This document shows, piece by piece, positions 32,973-41,890 of a stretch of 64,000 nt of DNA. Below the pieces are notes generated by a model that was not told where the DNA came from, ran no database searches, and saw only the letters and a list, made by a program, of their open reading frames with translations. Position numbers and translations under genes: made by a program. The DNA comes from Spirosoma oryzicola (GTDB lineage: Bacteria > Bacteroidota > Bacteroidia > Cytophagales > Spirosomataceae). The stretch covers positions 1,903,501 to 1,967,500 of the forward strand of contig NZ_CP089538.1 in NCBI RefSeq assembly GCF_021233055.1, given 5' to 3'. Position 1 is the first letter of the stretch. Every line of letters starts with the position of its first letter.

Positions 32973-34424
32973 ATGATACGTATAAGCCTGACCGTATTTT
33001 GCCTGCTTACAGCGCTCACGAATTACGCGCAGACACTAAACCAAAAAGCGAGTGGATACCATGGTATCTGGTACTTTATCGGACCCACCAAAAATGAGTA
33101 TGCCTACAAGTACAGCGGAGGATTGGGCACGTATCCGGCTAATCACTATCCTTTTTCGGTTTATGCGTCGGCTGTGAACCGGACGTTTTTCTGCTACGGT
33201 GGCGTCACGGATTCGTCTTCGCGCGATCTGTGTCACATGGTTGGTTATTATGATCACAAAACGGGGCTGGTCTCCCGGCCTACGCTGCTGCTGAAAAAAG
33301 GCACAGACGACGCGCACGACAATCCGGTTATTCAGCTCGATGAACAGGGCTACGTCTGGGTGTTTTCTACCTCGCATGGTACCGAACGACCGTCATTTAT
33401 TCATCGGAGCCGTAAGCCATACGACATAAGTCAATTCGAGTCGATTCCGGCTACGCGTCTTGACAATAAAGGGCAACGGATTCCATTCGACAACTTTTCG
33501 TACCTGCAAACCTATTACCAGCCGGGACAAGGATTCCTTAATTTGATGACCCACTATGACCGCGATGTGCTAGTTTACGGGGCTAATAAACCCCGTCGGA
33601 CCATCTCGTTTATCACAAGTCCGGACGGCACGACCTGGTCGGCCTGGCAGGATTTGGCGATTATCGAAGAAGGGCACTATCAGACGAGCGGGCAATGGAA
33701 AAACAAAGTAGGTAGCGCTTTCAATTACCACCCAAACACCAAAGTTGGCGCTGGACTGGATTATCGCACGAATGTGTACTATATCGAAACGGACGATTTT
33801 GGCAAAACTTGGCACACCGCTGGCGGTGAATCGCTTAAACTGCCATTGGCGGAGGTCAATAATCCGGCTTTGGTGAAGGACTATAAATCCCTGGGGCTGA
33901 ATGCGTACATCAGCGATGTCAATTATGATGGGGCCGGGCGACCGATTATTCTGTACATCACCAGCAAAGGCCCCGAACCCGGTCCTGCCAACGGGCCCTT
34001 CGGCTGGCACATTGCGCACTGGACGGGGAGCCAATGGGGTATCTACGACGTGACTCAGTCGGACCATAATTACGATATGGGATCCCTTTATGTCGAAGGC
34101 AATACCTGGCGAATTATCGGTCCCGCCGAAGCCGGTCCGCAGCCCTACGGTACAGGTGGCAATCTGGTGTTGCTGGAAAGCCGCGATGGGGGGAAAAGCT
34201 GGAAGTCGGCGAAAGCCATTACGGCCAGTACCGTTAGGAATCAAACCTATCCCCGTCGTCCGGTTGCCGTGCATCCTGATTTTTACGCGTTCTGGGCCGA
34301 TGGAAATGCTCGTCAACCATCCGCGTCGTTTTTGTATTTCTGTAATCAGGCTGGCGACGTTTTTCAGTTACCAGCCGTGATGAAAGCCGATCTTGAGAAG
34401 CCTATTCCGGTCAACAAGAAGTAA
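32973..34424 (+). CDS. Exported BNR-repeat (BNR_4-type) beta-propeller protein
   Basis: Secreted protein of 483 residues with signal peptide MIRISLTVFCLLTALTNYAQ. The body shows BNR/Asp-box repeats (S-x-D-x-G-x-T/S-W): TSPDGTTWSAWQD, ETDDFGKTWHTAG and ESRDGGKSWKSAK, so a sialidase-like beta-propeller. The GYHGIWYFIGPTKNEYAYKYSGG and HDNPVIQLDEQGYVWVFSTSHG blocks are those of the BNR_4 family, whose members are often near polysaccharide lyases or are lyases themselves. I cannot assign an activity. The last four codons and stop lie inside the left arm of a perfect 34-bp inverted repeat shared with the convergent peptidase gene. Confidence 0.8.
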   Translation: MIRISLTVFCLLTALTNYAQTLNQKASGYHGIWYFIGPTKNEYAYKYSGGLGTYPANHYPFSVYASAVNRTFFCYGGVTDSSSRDLCHMVGYYDHKTGLVSRPTLLLKKGTDDAHDNPVIQLDEQGYVWVFSTSHGTERPSFIHRSRKPYDISQFESIPATRLDNKGQRIPFDNFSYLQTYYQPGQGFLNLMTHYDRDVLVYGANKPRRTISFITSPDGTTWSAWQDLAIIEEGHYQTSGQWKNKVGSAFNYHPNTKVGAGLDYRTNVYYIETDDFGKTWHTAGGESLKLPLAEVNNPALVKDYKSLGLNAYISDVNYDGAGRPIILYITSKGPEPGPANGPFGWHIAHWTGSQWGIYDVTQSDHNYDMGSLYVEGNTWRIIGPAEAGPQPYGTGGNLVLLESRDGGKSWKSAKAITASTVRNQTYPRRPVAVHPDFYAFWADGNARQPSASFLYFCNQAGDVFQLPAVMKADLEKPIPVNKK

Positions 34425-34488
34425 GGTATAGAAGCACGAAAAGCGGGCATAAGTCCGCTTTTCGTGCTTCTATACCTTACTTCTTGTT
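34413..34488. terminator. Perfect 34-bp inverted repeat bridging two convergent genes (bidirectional terminator)
   Basis: The left arm 34413-34446 and the right arm 34455-34488 are exact complements over 34 bp, with an 8-nt loop GCATAAGT. The core AGCACGAAAAGCGG/CCGCTTTTCGTGCT can terminate both transcripts. The outer part includes the last four codons and stop of the BNR gene (AACAAGAAGTAA) and the first two bases of the peptidase stop codon, beyond what a terminator needs. Confidence 0.85.
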
Positions 34489-37051
34489 AGTTACCAACCA
34501 TAAAGACGGCGTTACCGAAAAGTAGTTTGCCGTTGTACCAGAAGCCCCGGAAAAGTGGGTCATCCGCGAGGTAAACGATACTGCCGCGACCGTAATTCTG
34601 AACGCCCATCATCAGCGTATTTTTCAGTTTGTCCTTCGCGTTCTTACCCGAGAAACCAGCCACGTAATTGTCGGTTTTCAGGTAACCAACGTTCCAGCCA
34701 TCTTTCAGAAAATCGAAATTGAACGTGTTCTGCACGAGCGTGTAATAACCACCACTCAAGCCAAAACCCAGCGGGTGCGTCGTGTCGATGTTGACGCGGT
34801 AGATGCTACCCGGCGTTTCGTCGGAGATCGCTACCCGTTCGCGGTCGCCGTACACCTTTAGTGAGTCGGCGGGATTACCTTTTCCTTTGTCTTTATCCTT
34901 ACCGCTCTTGTCTTCTTTTTCTTTCAGATCGAAGCCGTCCTTGCCCGCCAGAAACGACGTAGCCCGTTCCAGGGCGATAAGTTTACCACCGGCCCGTACC
35001 CATTCTTTAATGGCCAACAAATTTTTGTCGTTCAGGAAACGGGCGTAGTTGTAATTCGTCGGTAAGATCAGCACGTCCAGCTTGTTCCATTCAACGTTGC
35101 CCAGTGTGTTGCCATCCAGCAGTGAAATCGGATAATTCAGCTCCTGGTCGAAGAAATGCCAGATTTCCCCCGCCGATGGGGGAGGGGTACCGTCACCAAT
35201 GACAAGTCCTACGCGCGGGGCTTTCAGGCCCGTAACAAAATCAGAACCGAAGTCGGAGCCTTTCGTTACAAAACCGGTCTGTACAGGCGTAAGGTCAGCG
35301 CCAACTTTGGCGGCTTCGGCCCGGACCAGCGCATCGAGACGATCACCGAATCGTTCGTTACCCGCCCGCGTTACGATGAGCGTTCCCGATGGGTACGTTT
35401 TGTTATCTAACTCGAACGGCTTTTCGGCGGCTCTAACCCGAACTTTCTGTTTCAATAGACCCGCCAGCAGTTGCACCGCCGGTAGCGACTGCCACTGCGC
35501 GATGTAGGCGTACGGCTTCGTAACCGTGCTTGAAGAAGGCTTGCTGGACGCTGCGGGTTGAGTACTCGAAGGCGTAAGTTTTGTCGTCAGACCATACGTT
35601 TGCAGCCCGAACGCGTACGGCAACGACCAGGCTGTAATGTCGTAAGTTGCCGAATCTTCCAAAGCAGAGTTGGGTTCAAACAGAATCTTGAGTAGCGTTG
35701 ATTTGGGCTGATACGAACTGATAACCATATCCTCAGCGGCTACGGCAACACTCTTTTCGTTTTTCTGACTTGTGTAGTTAAAACCGTTCAGGGTTTGCGC
35801 TTTCCCGGCGTAACCATAGGTGATTTTATTACGATCCAGCAGTTGTTGTAGTGCCTTCAGGCGGCCAGCGTCGCCATTCGCTTTAACGACGTAGCTTTTG
35901 TAAGGGCCAATCGGCGAGTTGCGCGATTTGTCGAAAAACTGACCGAACTCTTTTACTACTTCCGCCGGACGATCGGCCACCGATTCAAGCGTAGCAATAC
36001 TGGCTACGTAGTGGTGATCGATCCGCTGGCGAAGGGTTAGCGTATCACCGTCTTTTCTCTCGATTGCCAGGCCCGCGCGGGTGTTACCGCCCTGCTCGTA
36101 GGTCATCCCAATAGCTCCGTTATAAGTCGGATAGGTATCGCCGTAGCTTGGATAAAATAAATCAAAGCGTTCGCGGGTGTAATACAGCCAGCCGTTTTTA
36201 TCGAAGTAGCGACTGCAATACTGACCAATGGTCTGCTGAAATTGACGCTGGAATGGCGTGATATCTTCGTGGTACGGCTTAGCCGACGGCGCAAAATAAT
36301 ATGGACTTTCGACGCCCATTTCGTGGAAATCACCGTGCAGATGGGGCATCCACTGCTGATAGAGTGCCATACGCTGCTGCGTAATCTCCTGAGTTTGCCA
36401 GGCCCAGTCGCGGTTCGGATCGAATAGATAGTGGGTATAGCGACCACCCGGCCAGGGTTCGTTGTGTTCGCGGGCAAACGGCGTTGGGTCTGGGTTCTGA
36501 CCCAGCATCTGGTTGTACCAGTTTACGTACCGGTCATGCCCGTCGGGATTTAAACCCGGATCGAGGATTACGACCGTTGTATTCATAATTTTCTGCGAAA
36601 CCGGGTCAGATGTATCGAGCAAGCGGTACAATACTTCCATGAACGCTTCTGAGCTGACAGCCTCGTTGCCGTGAACGTTATAGCTAAGCCACGCAATTGG
36701 CGGTTGTGAGGCACTCGACGGCTGACCATCGACCATACCAATGCGTTTGAGGTTGTTTGTCCGAATCTCCTCGAGACGAGCCAGATTTGCTTCTGAAGCA
36801 ACGGCAACCGCCATTAGCTGACGGCCTTCATAGGTTGTGCCGTAAGGAAGCAATTTGACCCGGGATGGCATCTGTCGGGCAATTTGTTCTGCATACGCAA
36901 TAACACGGTGGTGAGGACTGAATCGTTCGCCAATCTTGTAGCCAAGAAATTGAGCGGGTGAATCTGGACGAGAGGAAGTAGTGCTGGTTGTTTGCGATGA
37001 AGCCGATAGCGACGCAACCAACAGGCCGACCAGCAACAAAAGATGTTTCAT
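34487..37051 (-). CDS. Exported M14-family zinc carboxypeptidase with large C-terminal region
   Basis: Peptidase M14 of 854 residues. The start at 37051 (MKHLLLLVGLLVASLSASSQ) gives a clean signal peptide; the frame runs open to 37189 but that would start upstream of the likely promoter at 37085-37092. The zinc site HGNE at 127-130 (H127, E130) with the third ligand in HLHGDFHEMG, the NPDGHDRYVNW specificity loop and the catalytic Glu in GMTYEQGG are all visible. The C-terminal half (about 480-854) carries PRVGLVIGDGTPP, WNKLDVLILPTNYNYARF and IKEWVRAGGKLIALERA, resembling a class I glutamine-amidotransferase-like fold common in Bacteroidota M14 proteins. It shares a terminator palindrome with the BNR gene. 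Confidence 0.9.
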   Translation of the reverse strand: MKHLLLLVGLLVASLSASSQTTSTTSSRPDSPAQFLGYKIGERFSPHHRVIAYAEQIARQMPSRVKLLPYGTTYEGRQLMAVAVASEANLARLEEIRTNNLKRIGMVDGQPSSASQPPIAWLSYNVHGNEAVSSEAFMEVLYRLLDTSDPVSQKIMNTTVVILDPGLNPDGHDRYVNWYNQMLGQNPDPTPFAREHNEPWPGGRYTHYLFDPNRDWAWQTQEITQQRMALYQQWMPHLHGDFHEMGVESPYYFAPSAKPYHEDITPFQRQFQQTIGQYCSRYFDKNGWLYYTRERFDLFYPSYGDTYPTYNGAIGMTYEQGGNTRAGLAIERKDGDTLTLRQRIDHHYVASIATLESVADRPAEVVKEFGQFFDKSRNSPIGPYKSYVVKANGDAGRLKALQQLLDRNKITYGYAGKAQTLNGFNYTSQKNEKSVAVAAEDMVISSYQPKSTLLKILFEPNSALEDSATYDITAWSLPYAFGLQTYGLTTKLTPSSTQPAASSKPSSSTVTKPYAYIAQWQSLPAVQLLAGLLKQKVRVRAAEKPFELDNKTYPSGTLIVTRAGNERFGDRLDALVRAEAAKVGADLTPVQTGFVTKGSDFGSDFVTGLKAPRVGLVIGDGTPPPSAGEIWHFFDQELNYPISLLDGNTLGNVEWNKLDVLILPTNYNYARFLNDKNLLAIKEWVRAGGKLIALERATSFLAGKDGFDLKEKEDKSGKDKDKGKGNPADSLKVYGDRERVAISDETPGSIYRVNIDTTHPLGFGLSGGYYTLVQNTFNFDFLKDGWNVGYLKTDNYVAGFSGKNAKDKLKNTLMMGVQNYGRGSIVYLADDPLFRGFWYNGKLLFGNAVFMVGN

Positions 37052-37084
37052 GAAGGCGAAAAAAATTTTAAAAGCTAACACCCT

Positions 37085-37092
37085 CAAAAATA
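37085..37092 (-). promoter_or_regulatory. -7 element of the M14 peptidase gene
   Basis: On the minus strand TATTTTTG. A start near 37080 gives a 29-nt leader to the ATG at 37051. The -33 element is not clear. Confidence 0.45.
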
Positions 37093-37143
37093 GCACTAAA
37101 TCGCTGAGAGACGTTTTTTTTGAAAAAATTTTAGGGCCACCTA

Positions 37144-37173
37144 TTGCATTATCAAAATATAGCCCTACTTTTG
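37144..37173 (+). promoter_or_regulatory. Consensus promoter of tRNA-Glu
   Basis: TTG at 37144-37146, exactly 19 bp, then TACTTTTG at 37166-37173, a perfect TTG-N19-TAnnTTTG. The start is expected near 37178, about 55 nt before the mature tRNA. Confidence 0.9.
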
Positions 37174-37232
37174 CATCACGATTCGACAACGAAGTAGCGG
37201 TAACGCAAAAAGTTGGGTCTTGGACACAAGAT

Positions 37233-37304
37233 GGCCGATTCGTCTAGCGGTTAGGACATCGCCCTTTCACGGCGGTAACACGGGTTCGATTCCCGTATCG
37301 GTCA
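37233..37304 (+). tRNA. tRNA-Glu (anticodon TTC)
   Basis: Read by eye as a full cloverleaf of 72 nt. The acceptor stem GGCCGAT pairs with ATCGGTC (one G-T), the discriminator is A, the D arm contains TCTAGCGGTTAGGA, the anticodon stem TCGCC/GGCGG encloses the loop CTTTCAC with anticodon TTC, and the T arm is CGGGTTCGATTCCCG. CCA is not encoded: the next bases after the discriminator are CTAA. It is a single gene with its own promoter and terminator. Confidence 0.97.
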
Positions 37305-37329
37305 CTAACGAGCAACGATGTTGCGCAAG

Positions 37330-37360
37330 AACCCTGAAAACATTGTTTTCAGGGTTTTTT
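37330..37360 (+). terminator. Terminator of tRNA-Glu
   Basis: Perfect 12-bp stem AACCCTGAAAAC/GTTTTCAGGGTT (37330-37341, 37345-37356) with a 3-nt loop, followed by TTTTTT. Confidence 0.92.
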
Positions 37361-37416
37361 GTTTAAATTATGTCTGTGCTACCGATTTTGAGAACATAGT
37401 GGTACAGAAAAAGCGT

Positions 37417-38013
37417 CTAGTGATCCCAGCGCAGGCCAGCTACCCTGAATTTAACCTGGTGCGTACCCTGGCTGTTGAACCCAATAGTGACGACCATCTC
37501 TTTGGCCGTTTTTAGCTGACGAATCAATTTTTGCTCGGCATCGAAGAAAATGATATTGGCCCTACCGTTTTCGGCTCCCGAAAAGAAGTACGAAACTGGC
37601 GATCCGTTGTCAAAACGAATTTGGGCGTTTCCCCCCTGAAAACTTCGGTTAAACTGACCTTTCGATACTTCCAGGTAAACCGTTGTGCCTGTGCTGCGCT
37701 TGCGAATGGTCAAGGTGCCGACCGAGCCACCGGCATAAGGAAAAGCAAAGTCAAGCACGTTGGACGAAACAACCGACGCTTTGTAGACCGGATTATTCGT
37801 GTTGTCTGTTGTTCGTTCGTAATGCCATGTACCAGCCCCGGCGGTCAGCGCATTTTTTGTAGGCTGTTTTTCGGGCAGCGTCTCCCTGGTCCGTATCGGA
37901 CCCGAATCGATTGTCGTCTGAACACTATCCGTGGGGGTCTGCGGGGGCGATTGTTTTTTTGTCGAGCAATTAATAGCCGTTAAAAGCCAAACCAAATAAA
38001 GCGTTCTTTTCAT
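37417..38013 (-). CDS. Hypothetical lipoprotein
   Basis: 198-residue protein with a lipoprotein signal: MKRTLYLVWLLTAINCSTKK, lipobox TAINC with Cys16. A Pro/Thr/Gln-rich linker follows (QSPPQTPTDSVQTTIDSGP), then a beta-rich domain (WHYERTTDNTNNPVYKASVVSS, PYAGGSVGTLTIRKRSTGTTVYLEVSKG, ending VTIGFNSQGTHQVKFRVAGLRW). The body resembles small Bacteroidota and proteobacterial envelope proteins that test for a fixed response of a beta sandwich to a ligand, but I do not recognise a named family. It stands alone, convergent with the tRNA gene. Confidence 0.72.
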   Translation of the reverse strand: MKRTLYLVWLLTAINCSTKKQSPPQTPTDSVQTTIDSGPIRTRETLPEKQPTKNALTAGAGTWHYERTTDNTNNPVYKASVVSSNVLDFAFPYAGGSVGTLTIRKRSTGTTVYLEVSKGQFNRSFQGGNAQIRFDNGSPVSYFFSGAENGRANIIFFDAEQKLIRQLKTAKEMVVTIGFNSQGTHQVKFRVAGLRWDH

Positions 38014-38364
38014 CGCTGCTTGCCATCAGGAAATCGTGACCTGATAGTCACTAAACGCAAGATGTGGGTTTCTGACGAATAGTTTAGCTGGTTTCTCTAA
38101 AACTAATTGTTGTCGGTGACCATCTGCGTGGAATGAACCGAAAAGCACGGAACCTAAAGCGTGCTGTAAACTGTCGAAATACTTCGCTGTCATTCATATT
38201 GGTAGCTGTCCAGAAGCGTACGGAAACTGTCCGTTTGTGGACAAGCTATGAACGGCAGAAATCGGGCAAATGGCCGCTCTGAACACCTAGAAGCACTATT
38301 CGTACTTTGGCAAGGCATTTGTTTAGCAAAGTATAAGTAAATGCAGACGTAGCCGTTTGACCCG
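38014..38364. promoter_or_regulatory. Control region upstream of the PadR gene
   Basis: This 351-bp gap holds no gene. Two inverted repeats stand out: TGTCC-N6-GGACA at 38228-38243, with a third TGTCC at 38207-38211 (21 bp, two helical turns, away), and TACTTTG-N17-CAAAGTA at 38303-38333, centred 47 bp before the PadR start codon. Either could be an operator for the PadR protein; the second overlaps where a promoter is expected. Confidence 0.4.
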
Positions 38365-38691
38365 ATGGGAAGACCGTACTTAGGTGAATTTGAAGAGTTG
38401 GTTTTACTGACCGTAGCGGTGTTGCAAGGCGATGCGTATGGCGTTACAATTGCCGCTGAATTGAAATTGCGTACCAGTCGAACAATCAGCCTTAGTGGCG
38501 TACACATTGCCTTGTATCGGCTGGAGGAAAAAGGGTTTGTAGGTTCGGAATTGGGTGGGGCAACCACCACTCGGGGAGGACGCCGAAAGCGCCTGTTTAC
38601 GATCACATCGGCGGGTAAGGAAACGCTGAGTGAGATGCGCAATGTACGCAATCAACTGTGGGATTCTATTCCTAACCCTTCGCTGACGTAG
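38365..38691 (+). CDS. PadR-family transcriptional regulator
   Basis: Winged-helix regulator of 108 residues. The PadR pattern is clear: LGEFEELVLLTVAVLQGDAYGVTIAAEL (helices 1-2), SLSGVHIALYRLEEKGFVGSELGG (recognition helix and start of the wing), then GGRRKRLFTITSAGKETLSEM. It has only the short C-terminal helix of the small PadR class. Its gene ends 3 bp before that of a large permease with an N-terminal permease-prefix region, a pairing that I know from Cytophagales and Acidobacteria, so it most likely regulates that transporter and itself. Confidence 0.93.
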   Translation: MGRPYLGEFEELVLLTVAVLQGDAYGVTIAAELKLRTSRTISLSGVHIALYRLEEKGFVGSELGGATTTRGGRRKRLFTITSAGKETLSEMRNVRNQLWDSIPNPSLT

Positions 38692-38694
38692 ATT

Positions 38695-41460
38695 ATGGAT
38701 GATAAGCTGCCAACTCCTCCGGCCTGGGCCGATCGCTTACTTAAATGGGTGTGCCCGCCCGAACTGCTGGAAGAACTGCTAGGTGATCTGCACGAGCAGT
38801 TTGCCGATCAGGTAATAGCGGTTGGCGAGCAAAAGGCGCGACAGGATTATCTGCTCGAAGTGATCAAGTTTGTTCGTCCCTACTTCATTCGGCAACGGGC
38901 TGTCCAACTTTTAACGCAAAAAACGACGCTACCCGATTCCTTAACGACGGCTAACAACATAAGCAATAGATCGATCCACTCTCAGCACAAAGCAAGTGAT
39001 TACCCAAGACCTCTTTTAGTAAGCCCCGATATGCTACGCAATTATTTGAAAATCGCCTTCCGTACTCTTTGGAAGAGTAAAGGCTACGCGGCTATCAATG
39101 TGGTTGGACTGTCCGTTGCCTTCTGCATCTGTTCCTTTCTGTTTCTGACGGCCTACCTGCAACTGACGTTTGATCAGTTTCATCAGGACAGCGACCGGAT
39201 TTTTCAGGCGTATCTTTTTTCGAATGACCCCCAAAAAGTGAGCAGGACGGGTACTTTGCCGCTGCCGCTGATGCCCGCCCTGAAAGCCGATTATCCAGAA
39301 ATTGAAGCCGCCACCCGGCTGGTAACAGGTCGGAAGAGTCTGGTCGAAGTGAAGGGCAGGTATTTCGACAAGCTGGTCTCGATGACCGATCCCGATTTTT
39401 TGAAAATCTTTTCGTTTCCACTCATCAAAGGCAATCGGGCAAACGCGCTCAATAACCTGAGTAGTATCGTGCTCAGCGAAAGCATGGCCAGGGCAGCCTT
39501 CGGTACCGAAGATCCCATTGGTAAGCCCGTAAAAGTCGGTAGTGACAACACCGTTAAACAATACATTGTCAGCGGTGTGATCCGTGATGCACCTTACAAT
39601 TCATCGATTCGGTACGATGCGTTGGTCCGGGTGGAGAACGCACCCAGCTACCAAACCGAAAAAGAAAATTGGAGCGCTTTTTTTCATCCCGTATTCGTCA
39701 AATTGCCCGCCCGCGTTGATCCAACTACGTTGGAGGAGCGATTGAAGCCGTTTACGCAAAAATACTTTCCGGGCAATCTGGAAGAGCTTGTCAAGAAGGG
39801 AGCCAAGCCCGACCAACGGGGCGATATAATGGCTGTTCGGCTGCAAAAACTAACCAACGTTCATTTTGACCGTGACATATCGAACGGGCGAGGAGCACCA
39901 ATAGCCGTTGTTTATGTGCTGTTAGGCATCGCTTTTTTTATTCTGTTGATTGCCTGTATCAACTTCATCAACCTGAACATTGCCCGGTCGTTTACCCGCG
40001 CTCGTGAGGTGGGCGTGCGTAAGTCGTTAGGCGCGCTGAAAAATCAACTTTTTGTGCAGATCGGCGGAGAGGCTACCTTGATTTGTCTGATCGGCTTTCT
40101 GGTTGGTCTGCTGCTTACTTACCTGCTTTTCCCGCAATTTAACGCTACGTTCGACTCCCGACTGTCGTTCGATTACCTGCTTCAACCGGGTTTTGTCGCG
40201 CTGATGCTGAGCGTTTTTATTCTGGTAGCGTTGGTAGCGGGCGGTTACCCGGCTTGGCAAATGACCAAGTTCAACGCAGTGGAGGTACTGAAAGGAAAAA
40301 TCTCCATGAAACGTCCCGGCATCTTGCGGAACTCACTCATCGTTACCCAGTTTGCCATGTCCTGTCTGCTGGCTTGCTGTACCATCATTGCCGCTCAGCA
40401 AGTTGATTATCTGCGAACAAGGCCACTCGGCTTTCAGAAAGAACAGGTGATCAGCATTCCGGTTGGCAATCAGGTCAATGGGCGTCAGGTGTTACAACGC
40501 TTGCGAAACAAACTGGCTACCGACCCGGCTGTGCTGGCGGTTACTGGTACGGGCGTCAATTTGGGGCAGGGAAAAGATCGTGTCAGTTCGCGGTCAACGA
40601 TTGGATTTACCTACAAAGGCAAAAAGATCGCTACGGATTGGCTGCTGGTTGACTACGATTATGTCAAAACGTTGAACATCAGGATGCTATCGGGTCGGGA
40701 TTTTAACCGGGCTTATGCCGCCGACTCCGTGGATCGGGTGGTCGTTACGGAAAGTTTGGCCAAGCAACTTGGAGAGACTAATCCCGTCGGAACTTATTTC
40801 CGGGATGATGAAGACACGACGGGGGCCAAGTCGCAGATTATAGGCGTCGTTGCTGACTTTCACCTGTATTCGGTTGCTGACGAAAAGAACCCGATTATGA
40901 TGCACGTTTCGCATTCGGAGCCCATTCACTACATTTTTGTTCGCGTGTCGGAGTCGAGTTTGGCGGTGGCAATGGATAAACTGAAAAGCGTCTGGAACGA
41001 AGTCGCTCCGCAGGCCGAATTTATGGGCTCGTTCCTGGACGAAAACGTGGATGCGTGGTATCAGAATGAAGAAATGCTTTCCCGGCTGTTCAGCCTGGCC
41101 TCGGGCATTGCCATCCTATTGTCCTGTCTGGGGTTGTTCGCTATAGCCCTGATGGCGATTGAGCAGCGAACCAAGGAAATCGGCATCCGGAAAGTGATGG
41201 GAGCCAGCATCCCCAGCCTGATTGTGGTACTCTCGCAGGATTTTGTCAAGCTGGTGATCATTGCGTTGGCTATTTCTACACCGATAGCCTGGCTGGGTAT
41301 GCAGTCCTGGCTTACTAATTACACGGAGCACGTTGCCATAAGCGTGTGGGTTTTCGTTCTGGTTGGTCTTGGGGCTGTGCTCATTGCGCTGGCAACAATA
41401 AGTATTCATAGCGTTAAGGCGGCATTGATGAATCCGGTGAAAAGTCTACGCAGCGAATAA
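38695..41460 (+). CDS. FtsX/MacB-type ABC transporter permease with N-terminal permease-prefix domain
   Basis: Membrane protein of 921 residues. The first 85 residues (PPAWADRLLKWVCPPELLEELLGDLHEQF ... ARQDYLLEVIKFVRPYF) match the permease prefix domain found next to PadR genes. After a linker, two copies of the MacB_PCD plus FtsX unit follow: first TM at about 135-155 (INVVGLSVAFCICSFLFLTAYL), FtsX block at about 400-520 with REVGVRKSLGALKNQLF, second unit with TM near 550 and the C-terminal block KEIGIRKVMGASIPSLIVVLSQDFVKLVIIAL. The total is eight to nine membrane segments. No ATPase gene is nearby, so it must borrow a MacB-like ATPase from elsewhere or act without one. Substrate unknown. 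Confidence 0.93.
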   Translation: MDDKLPTPPAWADRLLKWVCPPELLEELLGDLHEQFADQVIAVGEQKARQDYLLEVIKFVRPYFIRQRAVQLLTQKTTLPDSLTTANNISNRSIHSQHKASDYPRPLLVSPDMLRNYLKIAFRTLWKSKGYAAINVVGLSVAFCICSFLFLTAYLQLTFDQFHQDSDRIFQAYLFSNDPQKVSRTGTLPLPLMPALKADYPEIEAATRLVTGRKSLVEVKGRYFDKLVSMTDPDFLKIFSFPLIKGNRANALNNLSSIVLSESMARAAFGTEDPIGKPVKVGSDNTVKQYIVSGVIRDAPYNSSIRYDALVRVENAPSYQTEKENWSAFFHPVFVKLPARVDPTTLEERLKPFTQKYFPGNLEELVKKGAKPDQRGDIMAVRLQKLTNVHFDRDISNGRGAPIAVVYVLLGIAFFILLIACINFINLNIARSFTRAREVGVRKSLGALKNQLFVQIGGEATLICLIGFLVGLLLTYLLFPQFNATFDSRLSFDYLLQPGFVALMLSVFILVALVAGGYPAWQMTKFNAVEVLKGKISMKRPGILRNSLIVTQFAMSCLLACCTIIAAQQVDYLRTRPLGFQKEQVISIPVGNQVNGRQVLQRLRNKLATDPAVLAVTGTGVNLGQGKDRVSSRSTIGFTYKGKKIATDWLLVDYDYVKTLNIRMLSGRDFNRAYAADSVDRVVVTESLAKQLGETNPVGTYFRDDEDTTGAKSQIIGVVADFHLYSVADEKNPIMMHVSHSEPIHYIFVRVSESSLAVAMDKLKSVWNEVAPQAEFMGSFLDENVDAWYQNEEMLSRLFSLASGIAILLSCLGLFAIALMAIEQRTKEIGIRKVMGASIPSLIVVLSQDFVKLVIIALAISTPIAWLGMQSWLTNYTEHVAISVWVFVLVGLGAVLIALATISIHSVKAALMNPVKSLRSE

Positions 41461-41473
41461 ATTGTACGTACCC

Positions 41474-41839
41474 ATGAAAATGAAACTGTGTTGTTTGCTG
41501 CTACTCGTCAGCTCCCTGTCAATGGCCCAGGGGCCTACCTCGTCAACCTTGAGAACGCGCATCAGCGATGACCAGCAAACGCTCTCGATTCAAATCGATG
41601 GAAATAAAGCGGGCCGAAGAATCCATTACGACGAGTCGTTTGCTGTAACAGGTAAGAACGAGCTGCAAAAAGAAGTACTTAAATACTGGGCCTTCGAGTC
41701 GCAGGGAATCACGGTACCGTTCAGCCAGATACCGTACTTACTTTTCTCGGCGGCTAGCTTGGTTGTGGCCGTCAGCATCCTCATAGTCACGCGCTTCCGG
41801 CGGTCTCGGAAATCGCTCGACGGCTTATTGACGAAGTAG
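41474..41839 (+). CDS. Small exported protein with one C-terminal membrane helix
   Basis: 121 residues from the ATG at 41474; the frame extends four codons up to a TTG. It has a signal peptide (MKMKLCCLLLLVSSLSMAQG), a short hydrophilic region (ISDDQQTLSIQIDGNKAGRRIHYDESF) and a transmembrane helix near the end (YLLFSAASLVVAVSILIVTRF) followed by basic residues. No family was recognised. It lies 13 bp after the permease gene, so co-transcription and an accessory role are likely, but that is inference. Confidence 0.7.
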   Translation: MKMKLCCLLLLVSSLSMAQGPTSSTLRTRISDDQQTLSIQIDGNKAGRRIHYDESFAVTGKNELQKEVLKYWAFESQGITVPFSQIPYLLFSAASLVVAVSILIVTRFRRSRKSLDGLLTK

Positions 41840-41890
41840 CAGTAAGAGCGTACGAGAGTTTTCTTTTGGGTATACGCTAAACCTATACTC

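Noticed and set aside
33570..34316. 248-residue frame antisense to the BNR gene
   Set aside because: It lies wholly within the BNR coding region on the other strand, has low-complexity Ile/Arg/Gly content and no family signature.
37051..37189. Longer N-terminus for the M14 peptidase
   Set aside because: The extra 46 residues lack a signal peptide at the front and would start upstream of the predicted promoter at 37085-37092; the MKHLLLLVG start gives a clean signal peptide.
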